A stretch of 64,000 nt of DNA from Larkinella sp. C7. Its GTDB lineage: Bacteria; Bacteroidota; Bacteroidia; Cytophagales; Spirosomataceae. Below the pieces are notes generated by a model, which was given only the letters and a program-made list of their open reading frames with translations, was not told the origin of the DNA and made no database searches. The DNA lies in assembly GCF_006149005.1 (NCBI RefSeq), contig NZ_VBSL01000001.1:1-64000 (forward strand), in the 5' to 3' direction. Shown piece by piece: positions 8,558-17,218 of this stretch; position 1 is the first letter of the stretch, and each line of letters opens with the position of its first letter. Position numbers and translations under genes: made by a program.

Positions 8558-8611
8558 CATCGCTCGTTGGTCTATCAGAAGCGGTTTATAGATCGGTTCG
8601 TGGTTGTTCTG

Positions 8612-8758
8612 TTAATAAGTCACCTTGTAACTGTAACAGCCCGGTTTGGGCGGAGCCTCCACGGCAACTGAAAACCGCTCGCAGGGCCGTAGCCCTTGGG
8701 TTACGATCAATAATCGTACGAAAGCTGTAAGGGCTAATAAACCCTTACAGCGGTGATG
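8612..8758 (-). pseudogene. Possible C-terminal gene remnant
   Basis: A 48-codon open minus frame without a start ends in GCYSYKVTY and then TAA, and reads like the end of a secreted Bacteroidota protein (RPCERFSVAVEAPPKPG before it). A stop codon immediately upstream (8759-8761) cuts it off from the neighbouring gene. It is followed by a strong hairpin. The length alone is within chance, so this is weak. Confidence 0.25.
8724..8751 (-). terminator. Hairpin terminator of the 8764 gene
   Basis: GCTGTAAGGG (8724-8733) pairs with CCCTTACAGC (8742-8751), 12 bases past the minus-strand stop. Confidence 0.65.
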
Positions 8759-8763
8759 CTAGA

Positions 8764-9513
8764 CTAGTACGCTTCGACCACCTGGTTGATAAAGTCAGTC
8801 GAAGCATTGCCCCCGCTGCGGGTATTGAGCGAAACCCGGTAAAACGTTCCGTCTTCGTTGGAACTGATGAAGCTATACCAGGCCAGAATGTCGTTCCCCA
8901 TCGTATTAAGCTGTCCTACAGACCAGTCCTTCCACTGGTCCCAGTCGCCGGTTGTAAAGGTGACCTGAAAAAACAAGTTCGTAACGGTAGCGGTGTTCCA
9001 CCACGACAGGCGGTTGGAGTTATAGACGGTGGTTTGCGTAGGCTGGGCCGTCATCCGTATCTGTAGGCGCAATAGATTGTTGGGCGCATCCCGTACCGCC
9101 CGGAACTCCAGATTGCCCGCTTTGCAGGTTCGGGACGAATTGGCAAGCCCGACATAGTTCAGCTTGGCTACTGTGACCCCCACGGTGGTGTTCTGCACCG
9201 TCACCTGCGACCAGACCGGGCTGGCCGGGGTGCCGACGTTGACGTAAATCCCTTCTCCTTTCAGGTTCGTTCCGGTATGGTAGACTAATAGCCCTTTAGC
9301 CGGGGTTGGAATGGTAACCGCATCGGTTTCACTCGTCAAGGCAAGCCGGGGCGGCAGAAAGCCCTTGTTGGTGCTTTCTGCCTCCAGTACGGCACTGGGG
9401 TCGATGGTGGTGGGGTTGTTGCCGATTTTGACCTGAGCAAGGATAGTGGTCGGGCAAGTTGCCATCAAAGTTACTGCGGCCACAAATATTTTAACAAGTG
9501 TAATTGCTTTCAT
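8764..9513 (-). CDS. Secreted protein with head-fibre-like N-terminal motif
   Basis: 249 residues with a signal peptide (cut near TILA/QV, residue 26). The stretch VKIGNNPTTIDPSAVLEAES, then NKGFLPPRLALTS, then TPAKGLLVYHTGTN is the motif widespread in Bacteroidota secreted fibre or adhesin-like proteins. The C-terminal ~120 residues are beta-rich with many Trp and Asn and match nothing I know. Probably a surface or matrix protein. It stands alone, with a hairpin behind it. Confidence 0.7.
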   Translation of the reverse strand: MKAITLVKIFVAAVTLMATCPTTILAQVKIGNNPTTIDPSAVLEAESTNKGFLPPRLALTSETDAVTIPTPAKGLLVYHTGTNLKGEGIYVNVGTPASPVWSQVTVQNTTVGVTVAKLNYVGLANSSRTCKAGNLEFRAVRDAPNNLLRLQIRMTAQPTQTTVYNSNRLSWWNTATVTNLFFQVTFTTGDWDQWKDWSVGQLNTMGNDILAWYSFISSNEDGTFYRVSLNTRSGGNASTDFINQVVEAY

Positions 9514-10259
9514 CGGTTTTTCTTTCTTTTTTTAAATTGTGTGGGATTGAACGAGGGTGACCACGTAGCTACCCGAAAAAGGCACAGGCAAGGACCTATG
9601 CAGCATGAAAAAAAGCTATGTCAGTTCGTGTATGCACAAGCAATCTTTTTCAGTTCTGGATCCTTATGGGGTTTTGATTTACCGTCCCTATTTCACGTCA
9701 GGGAACGGCTGTGGGTGGGGATTACTCTTCTTAATGGTGCATAGGCGTTCAAAGTTAGTGGGATCTGAATGTCGTTGACTTTAGACATTGACAATTCTGA
9801 TGCCTGTCTACCCTGAGAAAACGGGTAAGTTTTTTTTGGGAAATAAAAAAGGAGCTTTGGGAGAATGAGTGACTAAATGGAACAAAATGGTACGAAATGG
9901 AAGATACTGACAGATTATTTGGATTCGCAGTTAGGGTTGATATCCATTTTGGAACTATGTTTGAGCACCAATGTTTTTTGTCGCAAAAATACGCCTTGTG
10001 CCATTCTCCTACGTGCGGGCAGTCTAGCAGTTTAAGACCGGAAAGCAAGGCTTCGTAAGCTTTTGAGTACTCAGTCCGAAATCGCATCCATTTCAATAGT
10101 TGCATTTTTGGGGCTGTTTTGACCCTGACCGGCTGCGTACAGGGGTATCCGTAATACGTTCAGAAATGCATTGAAGTCATCTACTCAAAGGAAAAATGCG
10201 GAGGCAAGCCCTTACTGCCAGTTTGCGGGGTATCCAACGTTTCCTGTTTTCTACTCACG
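9514..10259. other. 746-base intergenic region, no supported gene
   Basis: AT-richer than its flanks and lying between divergent genes. A minus frame at 9755-10105 and a plus frame at 9541-9744 have no recognisable motifs and unconvincing composition. It contains a three-copy 10-bp periodic repeat and presumably the promoters of both flanking genes. Confidence 0.5.
9872..9901. repeat. Three-copy 10-bp repeat, ACnAAATGGw
   Basis: ACTAAATGGA, ACAAAATGGT and ACGAAATGGA follow one another without gaps. The 10-bp phase would put all copies on one face of the helix, so a protein-binding site is possible. Confidence 0.6.
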
Positions 10260-11273
10260 ATGAAAGTACCCTACTCACAGACGATAGGCGAAAAGGTGTT
10301 TATTAGTGGCACGTGGTCCCTTAAACTGTTGCTCAACTGGACCATAGGGGGCACTCTTTACTGCATCGTTTTTAAGTTAATTTTCCATTATGCACTGGGA
10401 GAATTCCAAATTCAGAATAAAAAATGGATGCTCTGGTTGGTCTTCCAGATCGGTTGTATACCCGGCGCTATTCTACTCGTCGGGTTAGTAACATTCAGCA
10501 TTTGGGATAACATCTGGCCGGCGACGTATCCCATTCCACTGGGGCTTCGTGAAAAAGCAAGGGCCTTCCTGATTCAGGCTGGCGTTCTTTTTGCCATTTA
10601 TAGTCTGATTGTACTTTTTTCAATTATCACCAATTGGCTGTTTGATTTCCGCCCCCTATCCATTTGGGCGGTTCCGCTCCATACGGGTTTCGCTTTTATA
10701 CCGCCTAGTGTCGCTTTTTTCTGGTTTAATACCTATTTAATTGCCGAAAATGAATTTATTAAACTCCAGCAGGAAAGCAGCCCAGCCAGTAAATTGAATC
10801 AGGAAAACCTCGTAGAAGTTCTGGATGAAGGGACGCAAACCGAAGAAGCTCCTAAGGAAGATGCTGCCCTTGCGGTATCATCTCTCAAAACCAGCACCGC
10901 CCCTGTTGAATACATCAAGCTGTTAGAAAACAACCGGACAATCTTAAGGCTTTTGCCCGAACAGCTCTTCGTGGTTCAATCGCAGGGTAATTATGTCTAT
11001 GTCTACTGGCTTGAGAAGGGAGAAAAACTGGAAAAAACGCTCCTCCGTACATCCATTAGCAAGATCGAGTTTATGCTCAGGACCTACCCGGTTTTTATGC
11101 GCACGCACCGAAGCTACATCATCAATATGGAAAAAGTCCGCAAAGTCGAGGGAAACACCCGGGGGCTGTTTGTCCGGATTGCCCTGCTCGACGATCTTGT
11201 GCTCGTTGCCCGTAGCCAGATCGAGACTTTCAAAGAGGCTTTTCTGAAACAAGACATCTACACCGGGTTCTAG
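10260..11273 (+). CDS. Membrane-bound LytTR-type DNA-binding regulator
   Basis: 337 residues. Four hydrophobic segments lie in residues ~20-160. A charged linker (~170-220) leads to a C-terminal LytTR domain (ILRLLPEQLFVVQSQGNYVYVYW, FMRTHRSYIINMEKVRKVEG). LytTR domains bind direct-repeat DNA upstream of target genes. The usual Bacteroidota partner is a separate membrane histidine kinase; here the membrane part is fused and no receiver domain is present, so it may act as a one-component membrane regulator. Flanking genes point the other way, so no target is obvious. Confidence 0.88.
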   Translation: MKVPYSQTIGEKVFISGTWSLKLLLNWTIGGTLYCIVFKLIFHYALGEFQIQNKKWMLWLVFQIGCIPGAILLVGLVTFSIWDNIWPATYPIPLGLREKARAFLIQAGVLFAIYSLIVLFSIITNWLFDFRPLSIWAVPLHTGFAFIPPSVAFFWFNTYLIAENEFIKLQQESSPASKLNQENLVEVLDEGTQTEEAPKEDAALAVSSLKTSTAPVEYIKLLENNRTILRLLPEQLFVVQSQGNYVYVYWLEKGEKLEKTLLRTSISKIEFMLRTYPVFMRTHRSYIINMEKVRKVEGNTRGLFVRIALLDDLVLVARSQIETFKEAFLKQDIYTGF

Positions 11274-11318
11274 CTCTGCCCTAACCAGATGGTTCTGGCT
11301 AACCCTAACCCACAGCGA

Positions 11319-12602
11319 TTACGGTTTGTACGAAACCCGGAACCGGCTCAGATCCGGCGGGTTGACTCGTTTCCGCTTGACTTCATAATCGAAAATGATT
11401 CGTCCCAGATTCGCCATAAACGGGTAGCCTACGGTTTGGTAATCGTAGGCATCGTCGTTGAAAATACCGTCTTCGTTGCAGTAAATCACCGCCGACAACA
11501 GAAACTCCACACCCCTATCAAAGTCCACGATGTAGGCATTGTCGATCATGTATCCGTAAGCATCCCCCACTTTATTAAAAATCCGGACCGACGGCGGAAG
11601 TTGGCTTTTGGCATCGCCAAACACCAGAAACTTGCAATAGCTGTCGTAATACGTAGAATCATAAGTCGGAAACTTCGATTCGCGCGGCAACTGGGACAGG
11701 TAACGGTATAAAAACCGGTAGTCGTTGGAGGTCAGGTCGAACCGTTTCCGCACCGGCACGTCATCGGGAAACAAAACCGCCTTCAGCATTTCCTGCTGGT
11801 CTTCGAGCGAAAAGTAGTTCTTTTCGGTAAAATCGAACGGTTCCTTCACCAGCGTGCCACCTTTCAGGTAGCCGACGCCCCGGCGAATGGCTTTCTCAGG
11901 CCGGAAGATTTTGTCGCAAACCTGCACGGGCTGCTGGTACAAAACCGTATCGGATTTGACCAATCGAATGGCGTTGGTTTGGCGGTTTTGTTCGGGGGTC
12001 AGCGGGATGGAAAGCCGGTGAACAATGCGCAAATCCCGGTACCCTTTGTCACGCAGCCGTTCATTCATTTCGCAGGGTCCGACAAACTCATACAGGCGGT
12101 TGAACGCATCGTTGTCGCTGACCATCAGGATTTTCCGGGCGTAGTGCGCCACCGACGGCAGCCCGTTTTCCGCCGTCGTGTCGGTGCTAACGGCGGACTG
12201 TATACCGGCCAGCGAGTCGGTCAGCAGGGGGGTATAAATCGACAAACCCGGCTGTTTTTTGCTGAGCTGATTGATTTTCTCCAGTGCGAGCAGAACCGCT
12301 GGCAGTTTGACGGTACTGGCCGGATAAAAATACCGGTCTTTGTCGAGCCGGTAGCGGTAACTTTTGAAAAGCGGGCGGTTTTTCTCGTCGCGGTTGATTT
12401 GCGTATAAATAATCTGAACGTCGTATTTGGCCGGATTGGCCAGAACCCGGCCAAACAATTCCGGATTCTTTTTCAGGAGTTCGTCCAGAAATTTATCGGT
12501 TTGCTGGGCCGTGGTTTGAAACCCGGAAAGGGAAAGTAAGGTGGCAAGAACGCTAACATACCACCTTCGCCGATTATCGTTACACTCACCTCGTTTTTCC
12601 AT
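11319..12602 (-). CDS. Secreted class A beta-lactamase-fold serine hydrolase
   Basis: 427 residues with an N-terminal hydrophobic signal (~14-32). Penicilloyl-serine motifs are visible: S96-T-V-K99 in YPASTVKLP, S162-D163-N164, and KVGD near residue 355 in the KTG position. It is longer than a typical class A beta-lactamase (~290 residues) and contains an insertion, so a peptidase or amidohydrolase role is as likely as antibiotic hydrolysis. Its start overlaps the end of the BioF-like gene by 17 bases, so it is the last gene of a coupled operon with the dipeptide epimerase. Confidence 0.85.
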   Translation of the reverse strand: MEKRGECNDNRRRWYVSVLATLLSLSGFQTTAQQTDKFLDELLKKNPELFGRVLANPAKYDVQIIYTQINRDEKNRPLFKSYRYRLDKDRYFYPASTVKLPAVLLALEKINQLSKKQPGLSIYTPLLTDSLAGIQSAVSTDTTAENGLPSVAHYARKILMVSDNDAFNRLYEFVGPCEMNERLRDKGYRDLRIVHRLSIPLTPEQNRQTNAIRLVKSDTVLYQQPVQVCDKIFRPEKAIRRGVGYLKGGTLVKEPFDFTEKNYFSLEDQQEMLKAVLFPDDVPVRKRFDLTSNDYRFLYRYLSQLPRESKFPTYDSTYYDSYCKFLVFGDAKSQLPPSVRIFNKVGDAYGYMIDNAYIVDFDRGVEFLLSAVIYCNEDGIFNDDAYDYQTVGYPFMANLGRIIFDYEVKRKRVNPPDLSRFRVSYKP

Positions 12603-13650
12603 ACAGAAAGTCGCCTAGTTGTTCGATGTCCTCCGGTTGGTGCATCGCGTTGATCACAATGCGCGTATTGGGCTTGTCGGTGGGCGACGGATACGCAAAC
12701 GAATAGACAAAAATCCGGTTCGCCAACAGGGACGAATATAACTGATCCTGAGCAGTATAAAAGACCGGATAAGCGGGAATGTGCTGAAATAAATCGGAAT
12801 CGCCGACCCGGTTTTCAAACCGCCGGATGTTCTCAAGCAGCCGGTCAAAGGCCGCATGGTAAAGCCCCTGAGCCTGACCGAAGGCATGGAGATAGGCCGG
12901 TGGTGTGGGCGAACAGGCCCCGAAAAAGGCCGTCCGGCGAATGGACGCCAGCGTTTGGGGATCGGAAAAAATGACCCCGCCCGGCAAGCCCATCGCCTTC
13001 GCCAGCGATGCCGTGATAATCAGCCGGACGTTGTCCCGCCGGGGTATTTGCGAACCGATGCCGCTGCCCGCCGGGCCGATGACGCCCAAACCGTGCGAGT
13101 CATCGACCAGCAACGTAATCTCCTGATCAGCGGGCAATTGATGGACCCACTCGAACGAGTAGCCGACCGAAAACAAGGCATCCAGCGAATTGAGCGCAAT
13201 GACGATGTGTCGCGTGGGGGCCGTTGCCACCAGTTCGGGCAATTGCTTCGTCCAGTCGTCGAACGAAAGCGTTGGCAAACGGATGTTCGGCTCCTGCCAG
13301 ATGGCGGGATGGGCGTTAGGGCCATACAGAAAGCCAAACCCCTGCCCTTTCAGCCAGTTCACCACGGCCTGCCCCGCCAGCATACCCGACGAGAGGGTCA
13401 AAGCGGCTTCGGCGCGGGCAAAGGCCGCCAGTTTGGCTTCCGCTTCATCGTAAATACGGAGTTGCAGATTGCCGTTGCGCGACGAACCGAAAACCGTGCC
13501 ATACTGCGCCATGCCTTCGGTCAGCAACGCCCGAAACGCCGGGTTCTGTGCCATGCCGAGGTACGACGTTCCACTGAAAAACAAATACGCCTGGCCGTCG
13601 AGGTCGATGGTTCGGCCGGGCAAATGGTCAATTGAATAAGGGTCGGTCAT
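12586..13650 (-). CDS. BioF-like PLP enzyme (alpha-oxoamine synthase/aminotransferase fold)
   Basis: 354 residues from the ATG at 13650, which overlaps the epimerase stop as ATGA. The longer reading frame upstream is a shadow of the epimerase gene. PLP fold I features are present: FSGTSYLGMA near the start, D183-D184-S-H186 (the DDxHG position) and Lys218 in TASLAKAMG followed by GLPGG. In the family this Lys carries PLP and the reaction condenses an amino acid with an acyl-CoA. The sequence is short for BioF and no biotin genes are nearby, so the substrate is open. Partners suggest work on peptide-derived amino acids. Confidence 0.85.
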   Translation of the reverse strand: MTDPYSIDHLPGRTIDLDGQAYLFFSGTSYLGMAQNPAFRALLTEGMAQYGTVFGSSRNGNLQLRIYDEAEAKLAAFARAEAALTLSSGMLAGQAVVNWLKGQGFGFLYGPNAHPAIWQEPNIRLPTLSFDDWTKQLPELVATAPTRHIVIALNSLDALFSVGYSFEWVHQLPADQEITLLVDDSHGLGVIGPAGSGIGSQIPRRDNVRLIITASLAKAMGLPGGVIFSDPQTLASIRRTAFFGACSPTPPAYLHAFGQAQGLYHAAFDRLLENIRRFENRVGDSDLFQHIPAYPVFYTAQDQLYSSLLANRIFVYSFAYPSPTDKPNTRIVINAMHQPEDIEQLGDFLYGKTR

Positions 13651-14672
13651 GAGTTGCGGGTAAGGTTCGCCCCCGTTCCATTCTCGTCGGCGTAAATCAC
13701 CCGGCCAAAATCGAAGGTGACGCCCGTTGCGGGATCGTTGGTAATGAGCAGCGTGCCGTCCATGTCGACGTAATCGAGCAGGGGCAGCAACTGCGCAATG
13801 GCCGAGATGCCGACGCTGGTTTCGTTCATGCAACCGACCATAACTTTCAGGCCCAGTTGCCGCGCTTTGTCGATCATGCGCCGGGCGGGCGTCAACCCGC
13901 CACATTTGGTCAGTTTGATGTTGATGCCGTGAAAATATCCCGCACACCGTTCGACATCGCTTTCGACAATGCAACTTTCGTCGGCAATAACGGGCAGAAC
14001 ACTTTCCCGAACCACCCGTTTCATACCTTCCCAGTCGTCGGCTTTAAGCGGTTGTTCGATAAATTCGACGCCCAACGCTTTAAAATCCGGCGCATACAGA
14101 ATGGCGGTTTCAGCGGTCCAGGCGCAGTTGGCATCCACGCGAAAAACCGCATCGGTGTGTTGTCGAAGCGCCCGGACAATGGCCAGATCGTCGGGCGTTC
14201 CGAGCTTGATTTTGTAGAGCGGCCAGGGCAATTCCTGCATTTTCCGCACCATATTGTCTACCGAATCGATCCCGATCGTGTAATCGGTGATCGGGTTTTG
14301 GCTCGCATCCAGGTTCCAGTGCCGGTACAGCGGTTTTCCGGCGCGTTTGGCCACCAGATCATGCGCGGCTTCGTCCAACGCACACTGGGCGAACGGGTTG
14401 TCTTTCAACGACTCATGCGCCAGTTGCCAGAGGTCTTCAGCCGTCGTCCATTCGCCTGATTCAATCAACCCGCGAATGCCTTCGAGGTCGTTGATCATAC
14501 GGTCGAGCGTAATGCCGTAATATTTATTGGAAGTCGCTTCACCAAAACCGCTCAATGGGCCGTTGCGGAGTTCAACGATGAGCGATGGCTGGACGTCGCG
14601 GGAGTCGTGGGCAATGGTAAAGGTGTGTTTCAGTCGAAGGTCGAAACGGTGGAAATGGAGAGAAATGGGCAT
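13647..14672 (-). CDS. Dipeptide epimerase (enolase superfamily, Ala-Glu type)
   Basis: 341 residues. The muconate-lactonizing subgroup active site is complete: K154-x-K156 (YKIKLG), D180 (DANCAW), E206 (FIEQPL), D231 (IADES), K256 (KLTKCGG) and the specificity loop DMDGTLL. These enzymes epimerise L-Ala-D/L-Glu released from peptidoglycan. No signal peptide, so cytoplasmic. It is the first gene of an operon with a BioF-like enzyme (ATGA overlap) and an exported penicillin-binding-type hydrolase. A role in wall-peptide salvage is an inference from these partners. Confidence 0.92.
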   Translation of the reverse strand: MPISLHFHRFDLRLKHTFTIAHDSRDVQPSLIVELRNGPLSGFGEATSNKYYGITLDRMINDLEGIRGLIESGEWTTAEDLWQLAHESLKDNPFAQCALDEAAHDLVAKRAGKPLYRHWNLDASQNPITDYTIGIDSVDNMVRKMQELPWPLYKIKLGTPDDLAIVRALRQHTDAVFRVDANCAWTAETAILYAPDFKALGVEFIEQPLKADDWEGMKRVVRESVLPVIADESCIVESDVERCAGYFHGINIKLTKCGGLTPARRMIDKARQLGLKVMVGCMNETSVGISAIAQLLPLLDYVDMDGTLLITNDPATGVTFDFGRVIYADENGTGANLTRNS

Positions 14673-14725
14673 AATGGTTGATGATGATTAAAGAGTTTGT
14701 TTTCGGGTTACTGTTTCCGGTATAT

Positions 14726-14764
14726 GGTGGCTGGCGCATACAAACAGAAACGCGTCAGCCAACC
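14726..14764. repeat. Word-hairpin, GGTGGCTGACGC family (imperfect)
   Basis: GGTGGCTGGCGC (14726-14737) faces GCGTCAGCCAACC (14752-14764). Flanking TTTTCGG-type words extend the symmetry on both sides. It lies 24 bases beyond the stop of the leftward gene at 14789. A better copy of the same core is at 49541-49580. Confidence 0.7.
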
Positions 14765-14788
14765 GAAAACGGAAAACCAAAAACACAT

Positions 14789-15892
14789 TTACTGCCGGTT
14801 TGACAGCATGATCGCCGTCAAATCTTCAGCATTTTTCAGGTCCTGGGCAATTTTACGGTTCCAGCGCTCCTGCTCGGCGCGGTTGATGCCGTGCTGGGTT
14901 TCGCCGTCATACTGCTCCTGCCAGCGGTTCATGTCGCGGTAGGCTTCCAGGTACAGAAACTGCACGCGGCTGTTGTACTCCTCGAAATCCATGTCCGGGT
15001 CGGCGATGATGCGCTGTTTAAACCGCTCGACAACCAGTTTGACAATATCGAAATGTTTCTGTTCATGCAGCAGCCCGTAGGCGTCGGTATGCCCCGGACG
15101 CACCCACGACATGCTTTTTACCATGAACGTTTTGAACGTGAGTTGCACCTCAATAAAGCCATTGACCCAACGGCTGTGGCCTTCGTACGAAAACGTGGGA
15201 AAAATCGAAGCCGCATTGCGACTGCCGATGCGCGGAGCTGCCTGAAAATCGTCCCAGGACAGCGGCCGAAGCGGGTGGTAAAAAACCGTATCGCCCGACG
15301 CCTGCTGAATGCTGTGGTCGATATACACAAATTTAAGACCTTTCACCAGCGCCGGGCTTTTGTCGCGGTTGATTTTGATCCAATTGGACAGGTACTGTGC
15401 GGCACTTTCGAGGGCTTTGCGGGCCACCAGTTCCAGCCGGTCGGTTTGCCCGAACGAGCGCGTGTAAATCGTTCGGGCGGTATAGGTGGTCAACTGAACC
15501 GGTTTTCCGTCGCGCATCACATCGAAAGCCAGTTCCAGGCGGCAGGTGCCGTCGGCCTGAAATTCCTTTTTTGCTTTTTCGAAAAAAATGAGTTCCTGAA
15601 TGCGGATGATAATGGGTACGCGCGTGGAGTCGGGCTGGAAACCGGGACTCAGCAAATCATCGAAGGTCGACGCGATTTCGTCGTTGCTGCGAACGGCGAT
15701 ACTGCTTTTCGGACCCGATAAGATGGTTCCCAAGTGCGCCTTAAAGGACCGCTCATCCCGAATTTTCAACAGTGAAAACGTGGGATTACGAACGAAAACG
15801 GGTTCTTTTTTGAACGAAATCCATACCGGTTCCTGCCCCGCCATCAGAAAATGCGGAAGCGAAAGAAGCAGGATGGATAGAACCCGTTTCAC
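14789..15892 (-). CDS. Secreted DUF922-type predicted zinc protease
   Basis: 367 residues with a signal peptide (LMAGQEP near residue 18). The C-terminal third has a HExxH site, H276-E277-Q-K-H280 (LLHEQKHFDIVKL), and the DUF922 signature Y-D-G-E-T-Q-H334-G near residues 328-335. The mix predicts a gluzincin-like active site. Residues 20-250 are beta-rich and unassigned. It lies 14 bases after moeA on the same strand and may be co-transcribed with it, with no obvious functional link. Confidence 0.8.
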   Translation of the reverse strand: MKRVLSILLLSLPHFLMAGQEPVWISFKKEPVFVRNPTFSLLKIRDERSFKAHLGTILSGPKSSIAVRSNDEIASTFDDLLSPGFQPDSTRVPIIIRIQELIFFEKAKKEFQADGTCRLELAFDVMRDGKPVQLTTYTARTIYTRSFGQTDRLELVARKALESAAQYLSNWIKINRDKSPALVKGLKFVYIDHSIQQASGDTVFYHPLRPLSWDDFQAAPRIGSRNAASIFPTFSYEGHSRWVNGFIEVQLTFKTFMVKSMSWVRPGHTDAYGLLHEQKHFDIVKLVVERFKQRIIADPDMDFEEYNSRVQFLYLEAYRDMNRWQEQYDGETQHGINRAEQERWNRKIAQDLKNAEDLTAIMLSNRQ

Positions 15893-15906
15893 GATAGCTG
15901 AGGATG

Positions 15907-17103
15907 TTAGCGGAATGTATAAACCGGAAAGGCTTCGCCTTCGCTGAACTCAGCCCTTTCCGGCGGCAACTCCATAAAACCGTCGCATTGCAGCAAATTG
16001 GCATAGTCGGCTGACCCACTGCCCGGTAAAGGCGTGGCCAATCCGATTCCGTCCGAACTGACCGACAAACGAACGGGCAAAAAATACGTTAATAGGGGCG
16101 AAAATGAAACCGACCGGGCCAGGCGGGCGACGGAAGGCTGCAAAACCGGTAAACCCAGCGACGCCTTCAGCCACGGCAGCAGGTACCGGTACGCACAGAG
16201 GAACGTCGAAACCGGATTTCCGGGCAGGCCAAAAACGACCTTCTCCGCGTCGGAGGCCCCAAACCACAGCGGTTTTCCGGGGCGTTGCGCCACCTGATGA
16301 AACCGTTGCCGGACGCCCAGCCGTTCCATCACTTTCGGCACAAAGTCGGCTTTCCCGGCTGAAACGCCCCCGCTTAAGACGAGCGCATCGTACTCCGTCA
16401 GCAGCGTTTTCAGGGCGGTTTCCATCGTGTCGGCGTCGTCGGGCAAATGCAGCAGGGAGGTTTCGGCCCCGGCGGTTTGCAAAACCGTTTGCAAAAGATA
16501 GGTATTCGACCGGCGAATCTGATAGGGTTCAGGCGTTTCCGAAACATCGACCAGTTCGTCGCCCGTCGAAATCAGGGCAATTCGGGGTCGTTTGCTGACC
16601 AGAATTGTCGCTTTGCCAACCGATGCGGCCACGGCCATTTCCGGCGGACCCAGCCGTGTTCCAATCGGAACCAGTTCCTCGTATTGTTTCCGATCCGTCG
16701 CCCGGTGGTGCACATTCTGGCCAGCCTGAATGGCATCAATCCGAATTTCAGCCTGGCCGTCGGTGATTTGAAGATCTTCGTAGCGGATAACCGTATCGGT
16801 TCCCGTCGGTAACATGGCCCCCGTCATTACTTCGAGGCAAGCGGTTCGCTCGGTCAAATTTTGCGCCGGTTGCCCGGCAAACTGCGTTCCGGCGACCCGA
16901 AACTGCCGCTGTCCGGTTTCAAAAGCCGCAAACTGAATGGCGATGCCATCCATCGATACGCGGTTGAAAGGCGGCAGATCGCGGTCGGCAGTCAGCGGTT
17001 CGCGCAACACCCGCCCGGCAGCCTGCGATAAAGGGACGGGTTCAGCCGGCAACACCAGCAGGTGATTCAGGACAACGGAATAGGCTTCGGCGACGGAGAG
17101 CAT
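15907..17103 (-). CDS. moeA: Molybdopterin molybdenumtransferase
   Basis: 398 residues, starting at the ATG at 17103 (MLSVAEAYSVVL). Upstream in-frame starts add a non-homologous tail. MoeA landmarks: PPFNRVSMDGIA, EVMTGAMLPTGTDTVIRYED, the MoCF-binding ISTGDEL and LSGGVSAGKADF, and FGLPGNPVSTF. It inserts molybdate into adenylylated molybdopterin in the cytoplasm. No other molybdenum cofactor genes are in the window, so it is separated from the rest of the pathway here. Confidence 0.95.
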   Translation of the reverse strand: MLSVAEAYSVVLNHLLVLPAEPVPLSQAAGRVLREPLTADRDLPPFNRVSMDGIAIQFAAFETGQRQFRVAGTQFAGQPAQNLTERTACLEVMTGAMLPTGTDTVIRYEDLQITDGQAEIRIDAIQAGQNVHHRATDRKQYEELVPIGTRLGPPEMAVAASVGKATILVSKRPRIALISTGDELVDVSETPEPYQIRRSNTYLLQTVLQTAGAETSLLHLPDDADTMETALKTLLTEYDALVLSGGVSAGKADFVPKVMERLGVRQRFHQVAQRPGKPLWFGASDAEKVVFGLPGNPVSTFLCAYRYLLPWLKASLGLPVLQPSVARLARSVSFSPLLTYFLPVRLSVSSDGIGLATPLPGSGSADYANLLQCDGFMELPPERAEFSEGEAFPVYTFR

Positions 17104-17145
17104 AGGCAAGTTTTTTACAAAAAAACAAAAGAACACCACGCAACA

Positions 17146-17199
17146 ACGCAGAGGGCGGAGAATTTACCAGAATCTTAGCAAATACCCCACCCTCCGCGT
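17146..17199. repeat. Word-hairpin, ACGCAGAGGGCGG
   Basis: ACGCAGAGGGCGG (17146-17158) pairs with CCACCCTCCGCGT (17187-17199) with two mismatches, between the pirin stop and the moeA start. CAACAACGCA-type words continue outside the stem. Confidence 0.65.
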
Positions 17200-17218
17200 T
17201 TTTTTAGCAACGTCTTTT

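Larger units (their letters stand above)
8338..8763. other. 426-base gap with two hairpins and a possible gene remnant
   Basis: No convincing complete gene. The gap holds the lipoprotein promoter near its left end, a 14-bp perfect hairpin at 8526-8557, a short protein-like minus-strand frame at 8612-8758, and a 10-bp hairpin at 8724-8751 that probably terminates the gene at 8764. Confidence 0.6.

Noticed and set aside
8261-8671. Plus-strand 136-codon frame
   Set aside because: It runs antisense into the lipoprotein start and through its promoter and a hairpin; it has no family features.
9755-10105. Minus-strand 116-codon frame
   Set aside because: No motif, odd composition, no promoter or terminator of its own; it cannot be told from chance in an AT-rich gap.
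13651-13974. Upstream extension of the BioF-like frame (462 codons in total)
   Set aside because: The extra residues are Arg/His-rich nonsense antiphase to the epimerase gene; homology to the PLP fold and the ATGA overlap put the start at 13650.
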